Position numbers and translations under genes: made by a program
Assembly (NCBI RefSeq): GCF_001039355.2
Contig: NW_019776057.1
Coordinates: forward strand, 329,318 to 352,616
DNA from: Lingula anatina
Taxonomy: Eukaryota > Brachiopoda > Lingulata > Lingulida > Lingulidae
Direction of reading: 5' to 3'
DNA: 23,299 nucleotides
Part shown: in pieces, positions 18,701-22,973 of the stretch
Numbering within the stretch: the first letter of the stretch is position 1
How the letters are laid out: each line of letters opens with the position of its first letter
Notes under the pieces: generated by a model
Database searches by the model: none
The model's input: the letters and a program-made list of their open reading frames with translations, nothing else
Told to the model about the DNA's origin: nothing

Positions 18701-20767
18701 CCAGTGGGTGTTCTTATTGTAGTCACTGTAAGGCAGCCCTCTCTCTGTGGTCCCTGAGCAGCTGTGACACCATCATCACAGCAACCATAAATGGTGTTCT
18801 CACACTCTTCAACTTCACCTGATCCATCTTCACAACCAGCGCCATTAGGACCTACAATATCAATTGATTATTTTTTTATCACTGTTATTCTTCAAATATA
18901 CTATCACCTATATCAAAAATATTTTAATTATCGTCCTTTAATTTGGAGAACAGCTCATAATTAACCAACTTGACAGACTGCTTTGTGAGAATGATTTTAA
19001 GCCAAGCTTCATATTCAAAAATGCATAGACAACAGGACTGGTATACAAATACATATTAATCCAGTTCATATCAATCATCCCAGTGTGTGCAAGAATTCTT
19101 GTACAGTAATATCCTTACCCAGAGCAGCTGTTATCCCATCAGGACAACACTTAAATTCAGTGTACTCACACAAATCTTCTGCATCAAATCCATTCAGCAA
19201 ACTTGGTTTGGTTACAACTAATTCTCGCAGCTTCTTTCCTGACTCCACATTTTCATAAGTCTTCTCCCTTCTGCAGCCAAAATGGTTCAAGCCTTGCGCT
19301 GGGATCACTCCATCTGGACAACAACCATACGCCATATTACCACAGTCCTGCTGCGTGGACTGAGGGCAGCCATCACCCTTGGCATTATCTTTGGGTGTGA
19401 TTTCATCCAAACAGCAGCCATATTTGGTTTCCTAGAAAAGGAAAATTATGACTGTTCAAACAAGTTTTTTTTACACAAAATCTGTAACTCATGTTATAAT
19501 ACTGATAAGTAAACATACATCCTAGAAAAATCAATCTAGACAGCCAGTATCAATATCCTACAATAAATAGATCATTCTTTCTGAAAATGCAATTTATTAA
19601 GAATTTCATATTGGTCAATAAAAAATAAAAACTTACCTTGCATGTGAACTTTGGGCAACCCTTCATAAAAGGACCTTTGGCACTAGTCACTCCATCTAAA
19701 CAGCAGCCAAATTCAGATGTCTGGCAGCCTACTTGTTCCACAACATCAACATCCTCACAACCTTCAAAGTCTGGCCCCAATGCCTCTGTCACATCATCTG
19801 GACAGCAGCCATATTTTGACCCTTTGCAGCCAACTGAATTCAAACAAGATATATATACACATTGTATACACCAAAATTCAAGCAACCTGGTACATGTAGC
19901 TTAAATAAGGTTTCACACATCCAGAGAAATCAACAGTTTGAGTTCAAATAACGGTGAACACATTGTGAAAAACAACAATAATTTATTGAAGCTCTGTGGC
20001 TAGCATCTTGTTGACGAAAGGATGTTGACTCAGGTATTCACTTAACATATATAATTATATCCTTTAATTCTTCTTAATCTGATTACTTTAGCCACTGAGC
20101 ATGACAGGTTTCACTTACCCACAGAACAAGGTAAAATATTGCAGACCTCCTTTGCAAATGGTTCAGGTTGCCCGCTACAAGAGGAAGCATCCACCTGTTT
20201 GCTTAACTTGGGGGAGTAGCATATCACTGTCCTGCCTTTGACGCCTCCAGCACAGGGCATGGAACACTAGAAACACACAGACAGGAGAGGGATTTACATA
20301 AAAAAAAGCACATGCATGCACTCACACAGCTCAAAAACACATGCATGTCACACACATATCAGCATAATGCTGGTTATTGTATTATAAAGAAAAAAAAAGT
20401 TCAAACAGCAAAAAGTTCGTCAGAATATTTACTGGAGAGTATTCCACAGGTTTTAACGCCTTTCACCAAATATTTAATTTATAATTATTTTATTAAATTC
20501 AAAGTCTTATATACAGTTGAGATCTTCAAGGCATATGACCCAAAAAAATTTTGGGGTGTCAACAATATTCCCTCAACACACCTTATCCCATGGCCCACTG
20601 AACCACATAGCATCACACGGCCCCTTGGAGCACTTCTGCTGTTCAACAGGCTTCTTGGCAATGTCACAGTCATCATCTGAGACCTCCTGGCTGTCTCCAG
20701 TGCTATGGTCTACCCTGATACAACGCACTGACCGTGTCTGGACACCATGACCACAGCTGGAAGAACA
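564..20767 (-). CDS. PAPLN: Papilin-like multidomain extracellular-matrix protein, 40 exons, 5' end outside window
   Basis: This is the gene as a whole; the exons are listed separately. Papilins are secreted basement-membrane glycoproteins, related to ADAMTS-like proteins, that shape the matrix and inhibit proteases. Domain order seen here over 2,389 residues: two TSRs (to about residue 111), 16 papilin-type repeats (112-738), nine Kunitz domains (739-1385), seven TIL domains (1386-1795), a tenth Kunitz (to 1912), antistasin-like, Cys-rich linker, WAP (to 2025), one more papilin repeat, three Ig domains (to 2337) and PLAC. TSR-papilin repeat-Kunitz-Ig-PLAC order is diagnostic of papilin. All 39 junctions keep the frame: 38 introns are GT-AG and one is GC-AG. 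Signal peptide, first TSRs and spacer are missing because the window ends first. The TIL block is unusual. Orthology is inferred from architecture, not from a search. Confidence 0.88.
1017..1140 (-). CDS. PAPLN: Exon 39: second half of Ig domain 3, contains RGD
   Basis: 124 nt, phase 0 in and phase 1 out. It starts [20 protein letters not shown], then CRASNNV, and supplies the second Ig cysteine. The second to fifth residues, D-R-G-D, include an RGD tripeptide where related Ig domains usually have DGSL. Sequon NYT. Confidence 0.9.
1309..1363. repeat. Tandem 26-bp direct repeat, two copies
   Basis: The copies at 1309-1334 and 1338-1363 both read ATTCATCAAGCA followed by (T/A)AATTAATAACAAA; they differ at one base and start 29 bp apart. 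Intronic; no function evident. Confidence 0.85.
1470..1621 (-). CDS. PAPLN: Exon 38: first half of Ig domain 3
   Basis: 152 nt, phase 1 in and phase 0 out. [20 protein letters not shown] gives the first Ig cysteine and the core tryptophan. Sequons NTT and NIS. Donor AGA followed by GTAAGG. Confidence 0.9.
1622..2113 (-). other. Intron between Ig 2 and Ig 3 (492 nt)
   Basis: AT-rich intron in phase 1. It contains a decent unused acceptor at about 1963, but nothing convincing as an exon. Confidence 0.7.
2114..2383 (-). CDS. PAPLN: Exon 37: Ig domain 2 on one exon
   Basis: 270 nt, phase 1 at both ends. I-set type Ig: [17 protein letters not shown] and [17 protein letters not shown]. It carries two glycosylation sequons (NVT, NNT). 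Unlike Ig 1 and Ig 3 it is not split by an intron. Confidence 0.92.
2627..2787 (-). CDS. PAPLN: Exon 36: second half of Ig domain 1
   Basis: 161 nt, phase 2 in and phase 1 out. It completes the Ig fold with [19 protein letters not shown], then ICRAYNGVG, giving the second Ig cysteine. Contains an Asn-Ala-Ser sequon. The acceptor TTTTGTAG is reasonable. Confidence 0.88.
2788..3194 (-). other. Phase-2 intron inside Ig 1 (407 nt)
   Basis: This intron splits Ig domain 1 just after the core tryptophan. Nothing further recognised. Confidence 0.75.
3195..3423 (-). CDS. PAPLN: Exon 35: isolated papilin-type repeat and first half of Ig domain 1
   Basis: 229 nt, phase 1 in and phase 2 out. After PTTEAPEL comes one more papilin repeat ([18 protein letters not shown], then LQGC), far from the other sixteen, and then the front half of an Ig domain ([20 protein letters not shown]). 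Donor GTCAGT. Confidence 0.9.
3424..3735 (-). other. Intron between the WAP exon and exon 35 (312 nt)
   Basis: AT-rich, phase 1, with no further feature seen. Confidence 0.75.
3736..3882 (-). CDS. PAPLN: Exon 34: WAP four-disulfide-core domain
   Basis: 147 nt, phase 1 at both ends. It has the eight cysteines of the whey acidic protein fold: GACPAF..., [28 protein letters not shown] modules are small serine-protease inhibitors or antimicrobial modules. As I recall, fly papilin also has one before the Ig domains. Confidence 0.93.
3883..4602 (-). other. Intron upstream of the WAP exon (720 nt)
   Basis: Second longest intron between two placed exons. It includes a plus-strand open frame at 4323-4514 with no recognisable domain or codon bias, which I treat as chance. 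Nothing else seen. Confidence 0.7.
4603..4696 (-). CDS. PAPLN: Exon 33: Cys-rich linker after the antistasin domain
   Basis: 94 nt, phase 0 in and phase 1 out. It encodes 31 residues with five cysteines ([20 protein letters not shown], then C and C). I cannot assign a named domain with confidence; it probably forms one structural unit with exon 32. Splice sites TTTCAG and GTAAGTG are strong. Confidence 0.82.
4731..4753. repeat. (TAAA)n simple repeat
   Basis: Short TAAA-type microsatellite in the intron between exons 32 and 33. It could vary in length between individuals. Confidence 0.8.
4929..5026 (-). CDS. PAPLN: Exon 32: antistasin-like domain
   Basis: 98 nt, phase 1 in and phase 0 out. 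Cysteine spacing [14 protein letters not shown], then [13 protein letters not shown], fits the antistasin-like (leech factor Xa inhibitor-type) pattern with the conserved D-x-GC-x-x-C-x-C end. One of four inhibitor fold classes in this protein. Confidence 0.8.
5164..5514 (-). CDS. PAPLN: Exon 31: Kunitz domain 10 with GKGQ repeat and Thr-rich tail
   Basis: 351 nt, phase 1 at both ends; six cysteines; core [13 protein letters not shown], with Ser in place of the usual second Gly. Reactive site GEC-RI, P1 Arg. After the last cysteine comes a small Gly-Lys-Gly-Gln repeat (GKGQGKGQG), then about 55 residues rich in Thr, Val and Pro. This Kunitz is separated from the other nine by the TIL block. 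Confidence 0.92.
5760..5933 (-). CDS. PAPLN: Exon 30: TIL domain 7
   Basis: 174 nt, phase 1 at both ends, ten cysteines: [34 protein letters not shown] and ERCP. This is the last TIL unit; a Kunitz exon follows. Confidence 0.92.
5934..6277 (-). other. Intron between TIL 6 and TIL 7 (344 nt)
   Basis: AT-rich phase-1 intron. No exon relic or repeat recognised. Confidence 0.7.
6278..6463 (-). CDS. PAPLN: Exon 29: TIL domain 6, diverged
   Basis: 186 nt, phase 1 at both ends, ten cysteines. It differs from the other six: two extra residues in CGSPSAC, the HEG motif replaced by LQENG, and a longer tail (KLPQKG). Confidence 0.92.
6464..6904 (-). other. Intron between TIL 5 and TIL 6 (441 nt), carries duplicated material
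   Basis: It holds a decayed TIL exon fragment (6765-6830) and two copies of TCACATCTAACACA at 6731-6744 and 6881-6894, 150 bp apart. A shorter, weaker match lies at about 6594. The layout suggests that a TIL 5 exon plus flanking intron was once duplicated here. Confidence 0.75.
6765..6830 (-). pseudogene. Decayed TIL exon fragment inside an intron
   Basis: On the minus strand it reads GTGTGGCTGGCTGCCAG, then CCAGAAAGACCCATA, and ends near CAGTGGAA, matching the second half of TIL exon 28 (6909-6990) with scattered substitutions and small deletions. The reading frame is broken after the CQ pair by a loss of bases, a gap of about 15 nt removes the GRC motif region, and no usable donor or upstream half remains. 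It is not expected to be spliced in. Confidence 0.75.
6905..7078 (-). CDS. PAPLN: Exon 28: TIL domain 5
   Basis: 174 nt, phase 1 at both ends, ten cysteines: [34 protein letters not shown] and EYCP. The second half of this exon and its downstream intron resemble a decayed copy at 6765-6830 in the next intron. Confidence 0.92.
7364..7537 (-). CDS. PAPLN: Exon 27: TIL domain 4
   Basis: 174 nt, phase 1 at both ends, ten cysteines: [34 protein letters not shown] and RYCP. A tryptophan replaces the Ile/Val-Leu pair before HEG. Confidence 0.92.
7538..7838 (-). other. Intron between TIL 3 and TIL 4 (301 nt)
   Basis: AT-rich phase-1 intron; nothing recognised. Confidence 0.7.
7839..8012 (-). CDS. 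PAPLN: Exon 26: TIL domain 3
   Basis: 174 nt, phase 1 at both ends, ten cysteines: [34 protein letters not shown] and DYCP. Contains an Asn-Arg-Thr glycosylation sequon. Donor GTGATA. Confidence 0.92.
8013..8397 (-). other. Intron between TIL 2 and TIL 3 (385 nt)
   Basis: Mostly featureless. About 34 bp at 8297-8330 resemble the CTTCAGTGTGTT part of TIL exons on the minus strand and may be a second, much weaker exon relic. Confidence 0.5.
8398..8571 (-). CDS. PAPLN: Exon 25: TIL domain 2
   Basis: 174 nt, phase 1 at both ends, ten cysteines. Its markers are [27 protein letters not shown] and the terminal YCP. It has Glu where the other copies have Gln between the CxC cysteines. Donor GTGACT is non-optimal. 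Confidence 0.92.
   Translation of the reverse strand, partial: FVLVVKYLIHVGLHVLPRVKNPILSARNSARRAASAHLTDLYYMKGSVSHRSTAQLH
8782..8955 (-). CDS. PAPLN: Exon 24: TIL domain 1
   Basis: 174 nt, phase 1 at both ends. All ten cysteines of the trypsin-inhibitor-like fold are present: [15 protein letters not shown]....PPC...C...CQCP........GEC....KC. The family comprises small serine-protease inhibitors and modules of von Willebrand-type proteins. Confidence 0.92.
8956..9608 (-). other. Intron between Kunitz 9 and the TIL block (653 nt)
   Basis: It separates the two inhibitor arrays. It contains overlapping open frames on both strands at 9030-9243 with no domain or codon bias. A short AT/GT-rich run (ATATAATGTGTATATATGTGTA) near 9548-9570 is simple sequence. 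Confidence 0.65.
9609..9800 (-). CDS. PAPLN: Exon 23: Kunitz domain 9, P1 threonine
   Basis: 192 nt, phase 1 at both ends; six cysteines; core [13 protein letters not shown]. Reactive site GPC-TD, P1 Thr with P1' Asp, unlike a trypsin inhibitor. Donor GTGGGT is less common but keeps phase with the first TIL exon. It is the last Kunitz domain before the TIL block. Confidence 0.92.
9801..10266 (-). other. Intron between Kunitz 8 and Kunitz 9 (466 nt)
   Basis: Phase-1 intron, AT-rich, nothing recognised. Confidence 0.7.
10267..10557 (-). CDS. PAPLN: Exon 22: Kunitz domain 8 with Pro/Thr-rich tail
   Basis: 291 nt, phase 1 at both ends; six cysteines; core [13 protein letters not shown]. Reactive site GPC-RG, P1 Arg. 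After the last cysteine come about 43 residues rich in Pro, Thr and Val (for example [12 protein letters not shown]), probably a flexible, O-glycosylated spacer. Confidence 0.92.
10810..10979 (-). CDS. PAPLN: Exon 21: end of Kunitz domain 7 and Pro/Thr/Gln-rich linker
   Basis: 170 nt, phase 2 in and phase 1 out. Joined to exon 20 it completes [15 protein letters not shown], restoring the Kunitz motif, followed by about 40 residues rich in Pro, Gln, Thr and Val without cysteine. The acceptor AAATAAACAG has a poor pyrimidine tract, but the phase and the motif agree. Confidence 0.87.
10980..11450 (-). other. Phase-2 intron splitting Kunitz domain 7 (471 nt)
   Basis: The only intron that falls inside a Kunitz domain in this gene. 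No transposon ends or terminal repeats were visible, so its origin is unclear. Confidence 0.8.
11451..11568 (-). CDS. PAPLN: Exon 20: first part of Kunitz domain 7
   Basis: 118 nt, phase 1 in and phase 2 out. It carries the first four cysteines with reactive site GPC-RA (P1 Arg) and the core FFYGGCGGN. The exon stops inside the conserved GxNxF motif; the last two cysteines are on exon 21. The other nine Kunitz domains are uninterrupted. Confidence 0.9.
11569..12069 (-). other. Intron between Kunitz 6 and Kunitz 7 (501 nt)
   Basis: AT-rich phase-1 intron; no feature recognised. Confidence 0.7.
12070..12282 (-). CDS. PAPLN: Exon 19: Kunitz domain 6, P1 leucine
   Basis: 213 nt, phase 1 at both ends; six cysteines; core [13 protein letters not shown]. 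Reactive site GPC-LA, P1 Leu, which in known Kunitz inhibitors goes with chymotrypsin- or elastase-like targets. An Asn-Ala-Thr glycosylation sequon lies in YNATWGYC. Confidence 0.93.
12283..13124 (-). other. Intron between Kunitz 5 and Kunitz 6 (842 nt)
   Basis: Longest intron between two placed exons. Its plus-strand frame at 12688-12888 shows no domain. I see no decayed Kunitz copy or mobile element. Confidence 0.7.
13125..13340 (-). CDS. PAPLN: Exon 18: Kunitz domain 5
   Basis: 216 nt, phase 1 at both ends; six cysteines; core [13 protein letters not shown]. Reactive site GPC-KA, P1 Lys with P1' Ala, as in bovine pancreatic trypsin inhibitor. It ends in a short linker, [14 protein letters not shown]. 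Confidence 0.93.
13568..13744 (-). CDS. PAPLN: Exon 17: Kunitz domain 4
   Basis: 177 nt, phase 1 at both ends; six cysteines; core [13 protein letters not shown]. Reactive site GPC-KD, P1 Lys but P1' Asp, which is atypical and may weaken binding. Confidence 0.93.
13745..14233 (-). other. Intron between Kunitz 3 and Kunitz 4 (489 nt)
   Basis: It contains a short open segment at 14113-14188 with a fair donor but a poor acceptor and the wrong phase, so it is not called as an exon. Confidence 0.65.
14234..14443 (-). CDS. PAPLN: Exon 16: Kunitz domain 3 with basic tail
   Basis: 210 nt, phase 1 at both ends; six cysteines; core [13 protein letters not shown]. Reactive site GPC-KG, P1 Lys with P1' Gly, a canonical trypsin-type loop. 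After the last cysteine there is a Lys-rich tail ([15 protein letters not shown]) that could bind acidic glycans; that role is inference. Confidence 0.93.
14682..14858 (-). CDS. PAPLN: Exon 15: Kunitz domain 2, P1 glutamine
   Basis: 177 nt, phase 1 at both ends; six cysteines; core [13 protein letters not shown]. The reactive site reads GGC-QQN, so P1 is Gln rather than Lys/Arg and P1' is Gln rather than the usual Ala/Gly. Classic trypsin inhibition is therefore unlikely. Confidence 0.93.
14859..15225 (-). other. Intron between Kunitz 1 and Kunitz 2 (367 nt)
   Basis: AT-rich phase-1 intron; nothing recognised. Confidence 0.7.
15226..15402 (-). CDS. PAPLN: Exon 14: Kunitz domain 1
   Basis: 177 nt, phase 1 at both ends. 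All six Kunitz cysteines are present, with [13 protein letters not shown] as the core. The reactive-site stretch is GKC-RR, so P1 is Arg, as expected for inhibition of trypsin-like proteases. Confidence 0.93.
15631..15726 (-). CDS. PAPLN: Exon 13: papilin-type repeat 16
   Basis: 96 nt, phase 1 at both ends, one unit: [19 protein letters not shown], then EGC. It has Asn-Ser where most copies have Asp-Gly. This is the last repeat before the Kunitz array. Confidence 0.88.
16013..16147 (-). CDS. PAPLN: Exon 12: end of papilin-type repeat 14 and repeat 15
   Basis: 135 nt, phase 1 at both ends. It finishes repeat 14 with GFAGC and carries repeat 15 ([18 protein letters not shown], then FAGC). The acceptor TTAG is preceded by an A-rich rather than pyrimidine-rich tract, which is weak, but phase and homology support it. 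Confidence 0.87.
16442..16649 (-). CDS. PAPLN: Exon 11: papilin-type repeat 13 and start of repeat 14
   Basis: 208 nt, phase 0 in and phase 1 out, marking the switch from 0-0 exons to the 1-1 exons that follow. It holds [17 protein letters not shown], then [10 protein letters not shown], a 16-residue spacer and the start of repeat 14 ([20 protein letters not shown]), completed in exon 12. Confidence 0.9.
16869..17049. repeat. Near-identical 181-bp duplicate, copy A
   Basis: It matches 17789-17969 with one substitution (T at 17016, C at 17936). It spans 168 nt of exon 10 plus 13 nt of the following intron, including the splice donor. The flanks outside the block are unrelated. Confidence 0.95.
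16882..17067 (-). CDS. PAPLN: Exon 10: papilin-type repeats 11 and 12, near-copy of exon 7
   Basis: 62 codons, phase 0 at both ends. It encodes [19 protein letters not shown] and [19 protein letters not shown]. Over positions 16869-17049 it matches 17789-17969 with a single substitution (17016 versus 17936), which changes Val to Ile. The first 18 nt of the exon have diverged further, and the introns outside the shared block are unrelated. Confidence 0.9.
17257..17352 (-). CDS. PAPLN: Exon 9: papilin-type repeat 10
   Basis: 32 codons, phase 0 at both ends, one unit: [17 protein letters not shown], then [12 protein letters not shown]. It is the most diverged of the single-unit exons, with the usual VTSA replaced by LMFA. 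Acceptor TTTCTAG; donor GTACTT is weaker than its neighbours. Confidence 0.88.
17494..17589 (-). CDS. PAPLN: Exon 8: papilin-type repeat 9
   Basis: 32 codons, phase 0 at both ends, exactly one repeat unit: [17 protein letters not shown], then [10 protein letters not shown]. It is very close to the first unit of exon 11. Acceptor TTTTCAG, donor GTATGC. Confidence 0.9.
17789..17969. repeat. Near-identical 181-bp duplicate, copy B
   Basis: Partner of 16869-17049, offset 920 bp, covering most of exon 7 and its splice donor. Exons 8 and 9, which lie between the two copies, are more diverged. Confidence 0.95.
17802..17987 (-). CDS. PAPLN: Exon 7: papilin-type repeats 7 and 8 (two LVGGC units)
   Basis: 62 codons, phase 0 at both ends. 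It encodes the units [19 protein letters not shown] and [19 protein letters not shown]. The first unit has ALDEDKLGC in place of the usual A-x-GP-x4-GC. This exon is almost the same as exon 10, with about 180 bp shared and one base different, so it is the product of a recent duplication or of gene conversion. Confidence 0.9.
18212..18400 (-). CDS. PAPLN: Exon 6: Ser/Thr/Pro-rich mucin-like linker
   Basis: There are 63 codons, phase 0 at both ends, with no cysteine. The composition is dominated by Thr, Pro, Ser and Val (for example [20 protein letters not shown]). It separates the first six papilin repeats from the tandem LVGGC-type group and would be a candidate for dense O-glycosylation. Acceptor TTGGCAG, donor GTATGG. 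Confidence 0.85.
18671..18676 (-). other. GC splice donor of intron 5
   Basis: The exon-intron boundary reads AAG then GCAAGT; the GC is at 18672-18671. The strong match to the U1 consensus elsewhere and the preserved phase (0 to 0) support a genuine GC-AG intron. Confidence 0.85.
18673..18851 (-). CDS. PAPLN: Exon 5: end of papilin-type repeat 5 and repeat 6; GC donor
   Basis: Phase 1 in, phase 0 out. It completes repeat 5 (GPNGAGCED) and encodes repeat 6 ([15 protein letters not shown], then EGC), ending in a Thr-rich tail with [11 protein letters not shown]. The donor reads AAG followed by GCAAGT, the standard form of the minor GC-AG class. No GT donor nearby keeps the frame to exon 6. 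Confidence 0.85.
19119..19431 (-). CDS. PAPLN: Exon 4: papilin-type repeats 3, 4 and most of 5
   Basis: This is a 313-nt exon, phase 0 in and phase 1 out. Repeat 3 ([11 protein letters not shown]) and repeat 4 ([14 protein letters not shown]) are followed by a Lys/Glu-rich spacer of about 35 residues and by repeat 5 ([14 protein letters not shown]), in which the glycine before CC is replaced by lysine. Repeat 5 is completed in exon 5. Confidence 0.88.
19637..19833 (-). CDS. PAPLN: Exon 3: papilin-type Cys repeats 1 and 2
   Basis: The exon enters in phase 1 and leaves in phase 0. It holds two copies of the papilin (sometimes called lagrin) repeat, whose pattern is GC-x-x-(T/S)-x-(Y/F)-GCC-x-D-x-(V)T-x-A-x-GP-x4-GC. 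Copy 1 contains [15 protein letters not shown] and copy 2 [15 protein letters not shown]. It ends FTCK, the start of repeat 3. Confidence 0.9.
20119..20266 (-). CDS. PAPLN: Exon 2: last thrombospondin type-1 repeat
   Basis: The 148-nt exon enters in phase 0 and leaves in phase 1. It starts [16 protein letters not shown] and ends with CNILPC, completing the TSR whose Trp segment is at the end of exon 1. The position after CSMP is Pro-Cys, so the O-fucosylation Ser/Thr of the previous TSR is absent. Donor is GTAAGTG. Confidence 0.9.
20267..20581 (-). other. Intron between the two TSR exons (315 nt)
   Basis: Phase-0 intron, with a CA-rich patch (ACACACA and ATGCATG motifs) at about 20304-20360. 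No other feature. Confidence 0.7.
20582..20767 (-). CDS. PAPLN: Exon 1 in window: thrombospondin type-1 repeat plus start of the next
   Basis: This exon has 62 codons, phase 0 at both ends. It opens at the CSSSCGHG core of a TSR, with the tryptophan part on an exon not in the window, and ends with WFSGPWDK, the tryptophan-rich start of the following TSR. CSSSCG matches the CxxS/TCG O-fucosylation consensus. The acceptor is TTCCAG and the donor is AAG followed by GTGTGT. The intron cutting just before the CSxxC core recurs at the next exon. Confidence 0.9.
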
Positions 20768-20821
20768 CTGGAAGATGGGAACAATTACATTTAAATGTGA
20801 TTTTTTCTTGAGAAATAAGTA

Positions 20822-20870
20822 TTTTTTTCTTTCTTTTACTTTTATTTTCTTTCTTTCTTTTTTTTTTGTT
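20822..20870. repeat. Polypyrimidine (TTTC)n-like low-complexity tract
   Basis: Plus strand is T/C-rich with TTTC units; on the gene strand it is A/G-rich and lies about 55 nt upstream of the exon 1 acceptor, so it is not the pyrimidine tract of that site. Confidence 0.85.
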
Positions 20871-22776
20871 AGATTCTGTTTAATGCTCTTAAAGACATGC
20901 CAGCCTCAACTGGCTTAACAGACTAATATTCAGAGTCATAACTAAAAATTAAATTGTTAAAGAAGTAAAAAAGAGAAATTTTGTTGAATGGGAAATTTGC
21001 CATTTTGCATGTTAGACTATTTTTTAATTTTAGATAGAAAAACAGATTTTGAGAAATGGTCAAATAACGCTGTATGAAGTTTTGAAACATCTTATCTAAT
21101 ATATAATCATAACAAAACACAGAAGCACATATATCTGTATTAATTTTTAAGCTTAGGGTAATGTGCCAAGCATTTCGACGGGCCCAGTCAATCCGACCAC
21201 AAAAATTATTTTATAAAATTAATTTTTCTGGGCTCAAACAATTAGTCCATACGTCAAAATCATGGGACAGAATTTTTTTCTTGTTCCGATTGTTCGACCA
21301 CATCGTCGACAAGACTCGGTAAATTTTCAAGCCAGTGAAATAGATGCTGCATGCCTCGGCCCTTTGTCAATTGTTGTCCTTTCAATAGTTCTCGTCAATG
21401 AGGAAGAAACAATTAATTGAAGATCTAATCATCACGCCCGTAACTGGGCAGGGGGGGGGGTTAAAAAAAGGTCTATTCTGGATGAAACCAAATATCGACA
21501 GTGGGTAGAATACATCGTAAACACCTTCATATAGACCATATATCGCGTTTGCTAGCAATAAAAAGTTTGGGAAGAATAAGCAATTTATTTTCAAGTTCGA
21601 TTGAAATATATATGCAGATGGGGAAACGTTCTTTAAGTCAACACCGCAAGATCTTCATTTACTACAATCGACCGAAAGATCAGCGGGATCGACCGCCCAG
21701 ACTTCTTGGCGCCAAATACCACGCGCTGTCAAAATCTGACGAACACATGTAGCTGTTCACCTACATGGATAACTGATTTGCCAACAATAAAAATGACGTC
21801 TTTCTTAATTCCATGGGAGCTTCATAGAGAGTTCCACTGGGTATTTACGTTACCTGTGAGCCACTTTCAATTTCCCCAGATGCATGAAATGTTGATAATA
21901 TTTAGCGTAATCCACGACGAACTCCATTCCTGTGACCCCCCTCCCCCAAAATGGGACCGTCTTCATTAACATGTGGTTTGCGCTATGCTGGAGCAGACCA
22001 GATAAAACCAGTCTCTCATTTCTGCATGTGCTGAATTCTCACGTCAAATTATAAATGCACCTGTTTTGTGAAAATTATGGCAAGTAAATGTTTTTTTTAC
22101 ATTCGGGTTGTATCAGTGGGGTTTTCAATATGCACCGTGGTTTGTGCACAGCGAGAGTATATAAGTAAGAAAATCAGAAGAGTGCCAGCAAGATACTGTA
22201 TGTCTATCGGCACAGGTACGCTCCGTATTTTGCCTTTTCTCAATATGTTTTTATATGACATGCTTTTTAAATAAAATACTTAATAGTAATTTGAAGTTAC
22301 ACTGATTTCCATTTGAGTACCAGTTGGTATTCTTTGATACGGGTGATTGAATTTTCTTCGGAAGTACCTACGTCTACGCCTCGACGCTGAGCAAGCCTTG
22401 CGGGTTGAAAACAGCTGAACTCAGACTGGTAAAAAATTTCAATTTGGTTGATTTCAGTTGTCATATTAAAATTCAAATAGGGCGTACGTAGATCACAAAA
22501 CTAGTTTAAGTCCACTAAAGCTACCAGTTTCAAATATAAGTGACCGGCCTTTGTTTACAACACCTGTCTCCGGGGAAATACTCGTCCCACTTGTGAAGCG
22601 CATTATGAAAGTGATCGTAGGTGAGGGAAAATATATAATTAAAAAATTATAATTGTCGTCTTTTTTTAATGTTAAGTAATGTTAGCACATATTGTACACA
22701 GCAAAATAAGATTTCAGGAGGATAAAACATGCCTGAAACACGTGTTAGGCGAAAATTGCGGCTTATCTTGCGTAAC

Positions 22777-22803
22777 ACTTCCGGTAAAATGCAATACTTC
22801 CGG
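22777..22803 (+). promoter_or_regulatory. Two ACTTCCGG ETS-type motifs, possible promoter
   Basis: ACTTCCGG occurs at 22777-22784 and 22796-22803. This is the consensus bound by GABPA/ETS factors at TATA-less promoters. An ATG in good context (AAAGATGG, 22808) follows at once and opens a frame of 32 codons, to a stop at 22902-22904. A plus-strand transcript start is possible but not shown. Confidence 0.3.
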
Positions 22804-22959
22804 AAAGATGGACGTTTTGGCAGATGCCCCTAACAATCCGACGATATCAAAGGTTTCCATTTGCTGTATTTTAATCAATTCGACCAAACTGACATTTCCA
22901 TGAAATTAATTAATTAATCTTGGTTGAATTGTTTGGCATATTACCGTAATAACCTGACC

Positions 22960-22973
22960 GTCTTCCGGAAGAC
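22960..22973. promoter_or_regulatory. Palindromic ETS-like site GTCTTCCGGAAGAC
   Basis: A perfect 14-bp palindrome made of two inverted, overlapping CCGGAAG cores. With the sites at 22777 and 22796 it makes three such cores within 200 bp. It may be a double ETS site or simply chance. Confidence 0.3.

Noticed and set aside
21382-21594. Minus-strand frame with hydrophobic start that could be mistaken for the signal peptide of the gene
   Set aside because: It begins with TTG, not ATG, has no upstream ATG in frame, and the TSR exon that must follow needs a different preceding exon.
22068-22274. Plus-strand frame starting with a hydrophobic, signal-peptide-like stretch, a TATATAAG nearby and a possible GTACGC donor
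   Set aside because: The hydrophobic part contains an arginine, no downstream exon is recognisable and the composition is that of random AT-rich sequence. Too weak to call.
22808-22904. Short plus-strand frame MDVLADAPNNPTISK and onward as a first coding exon
   Set aside because: The start context is good, but the only nearby donor (GTTTCC) is poor and I do not recognise the protein; kept only as part of the possible promoter finding.
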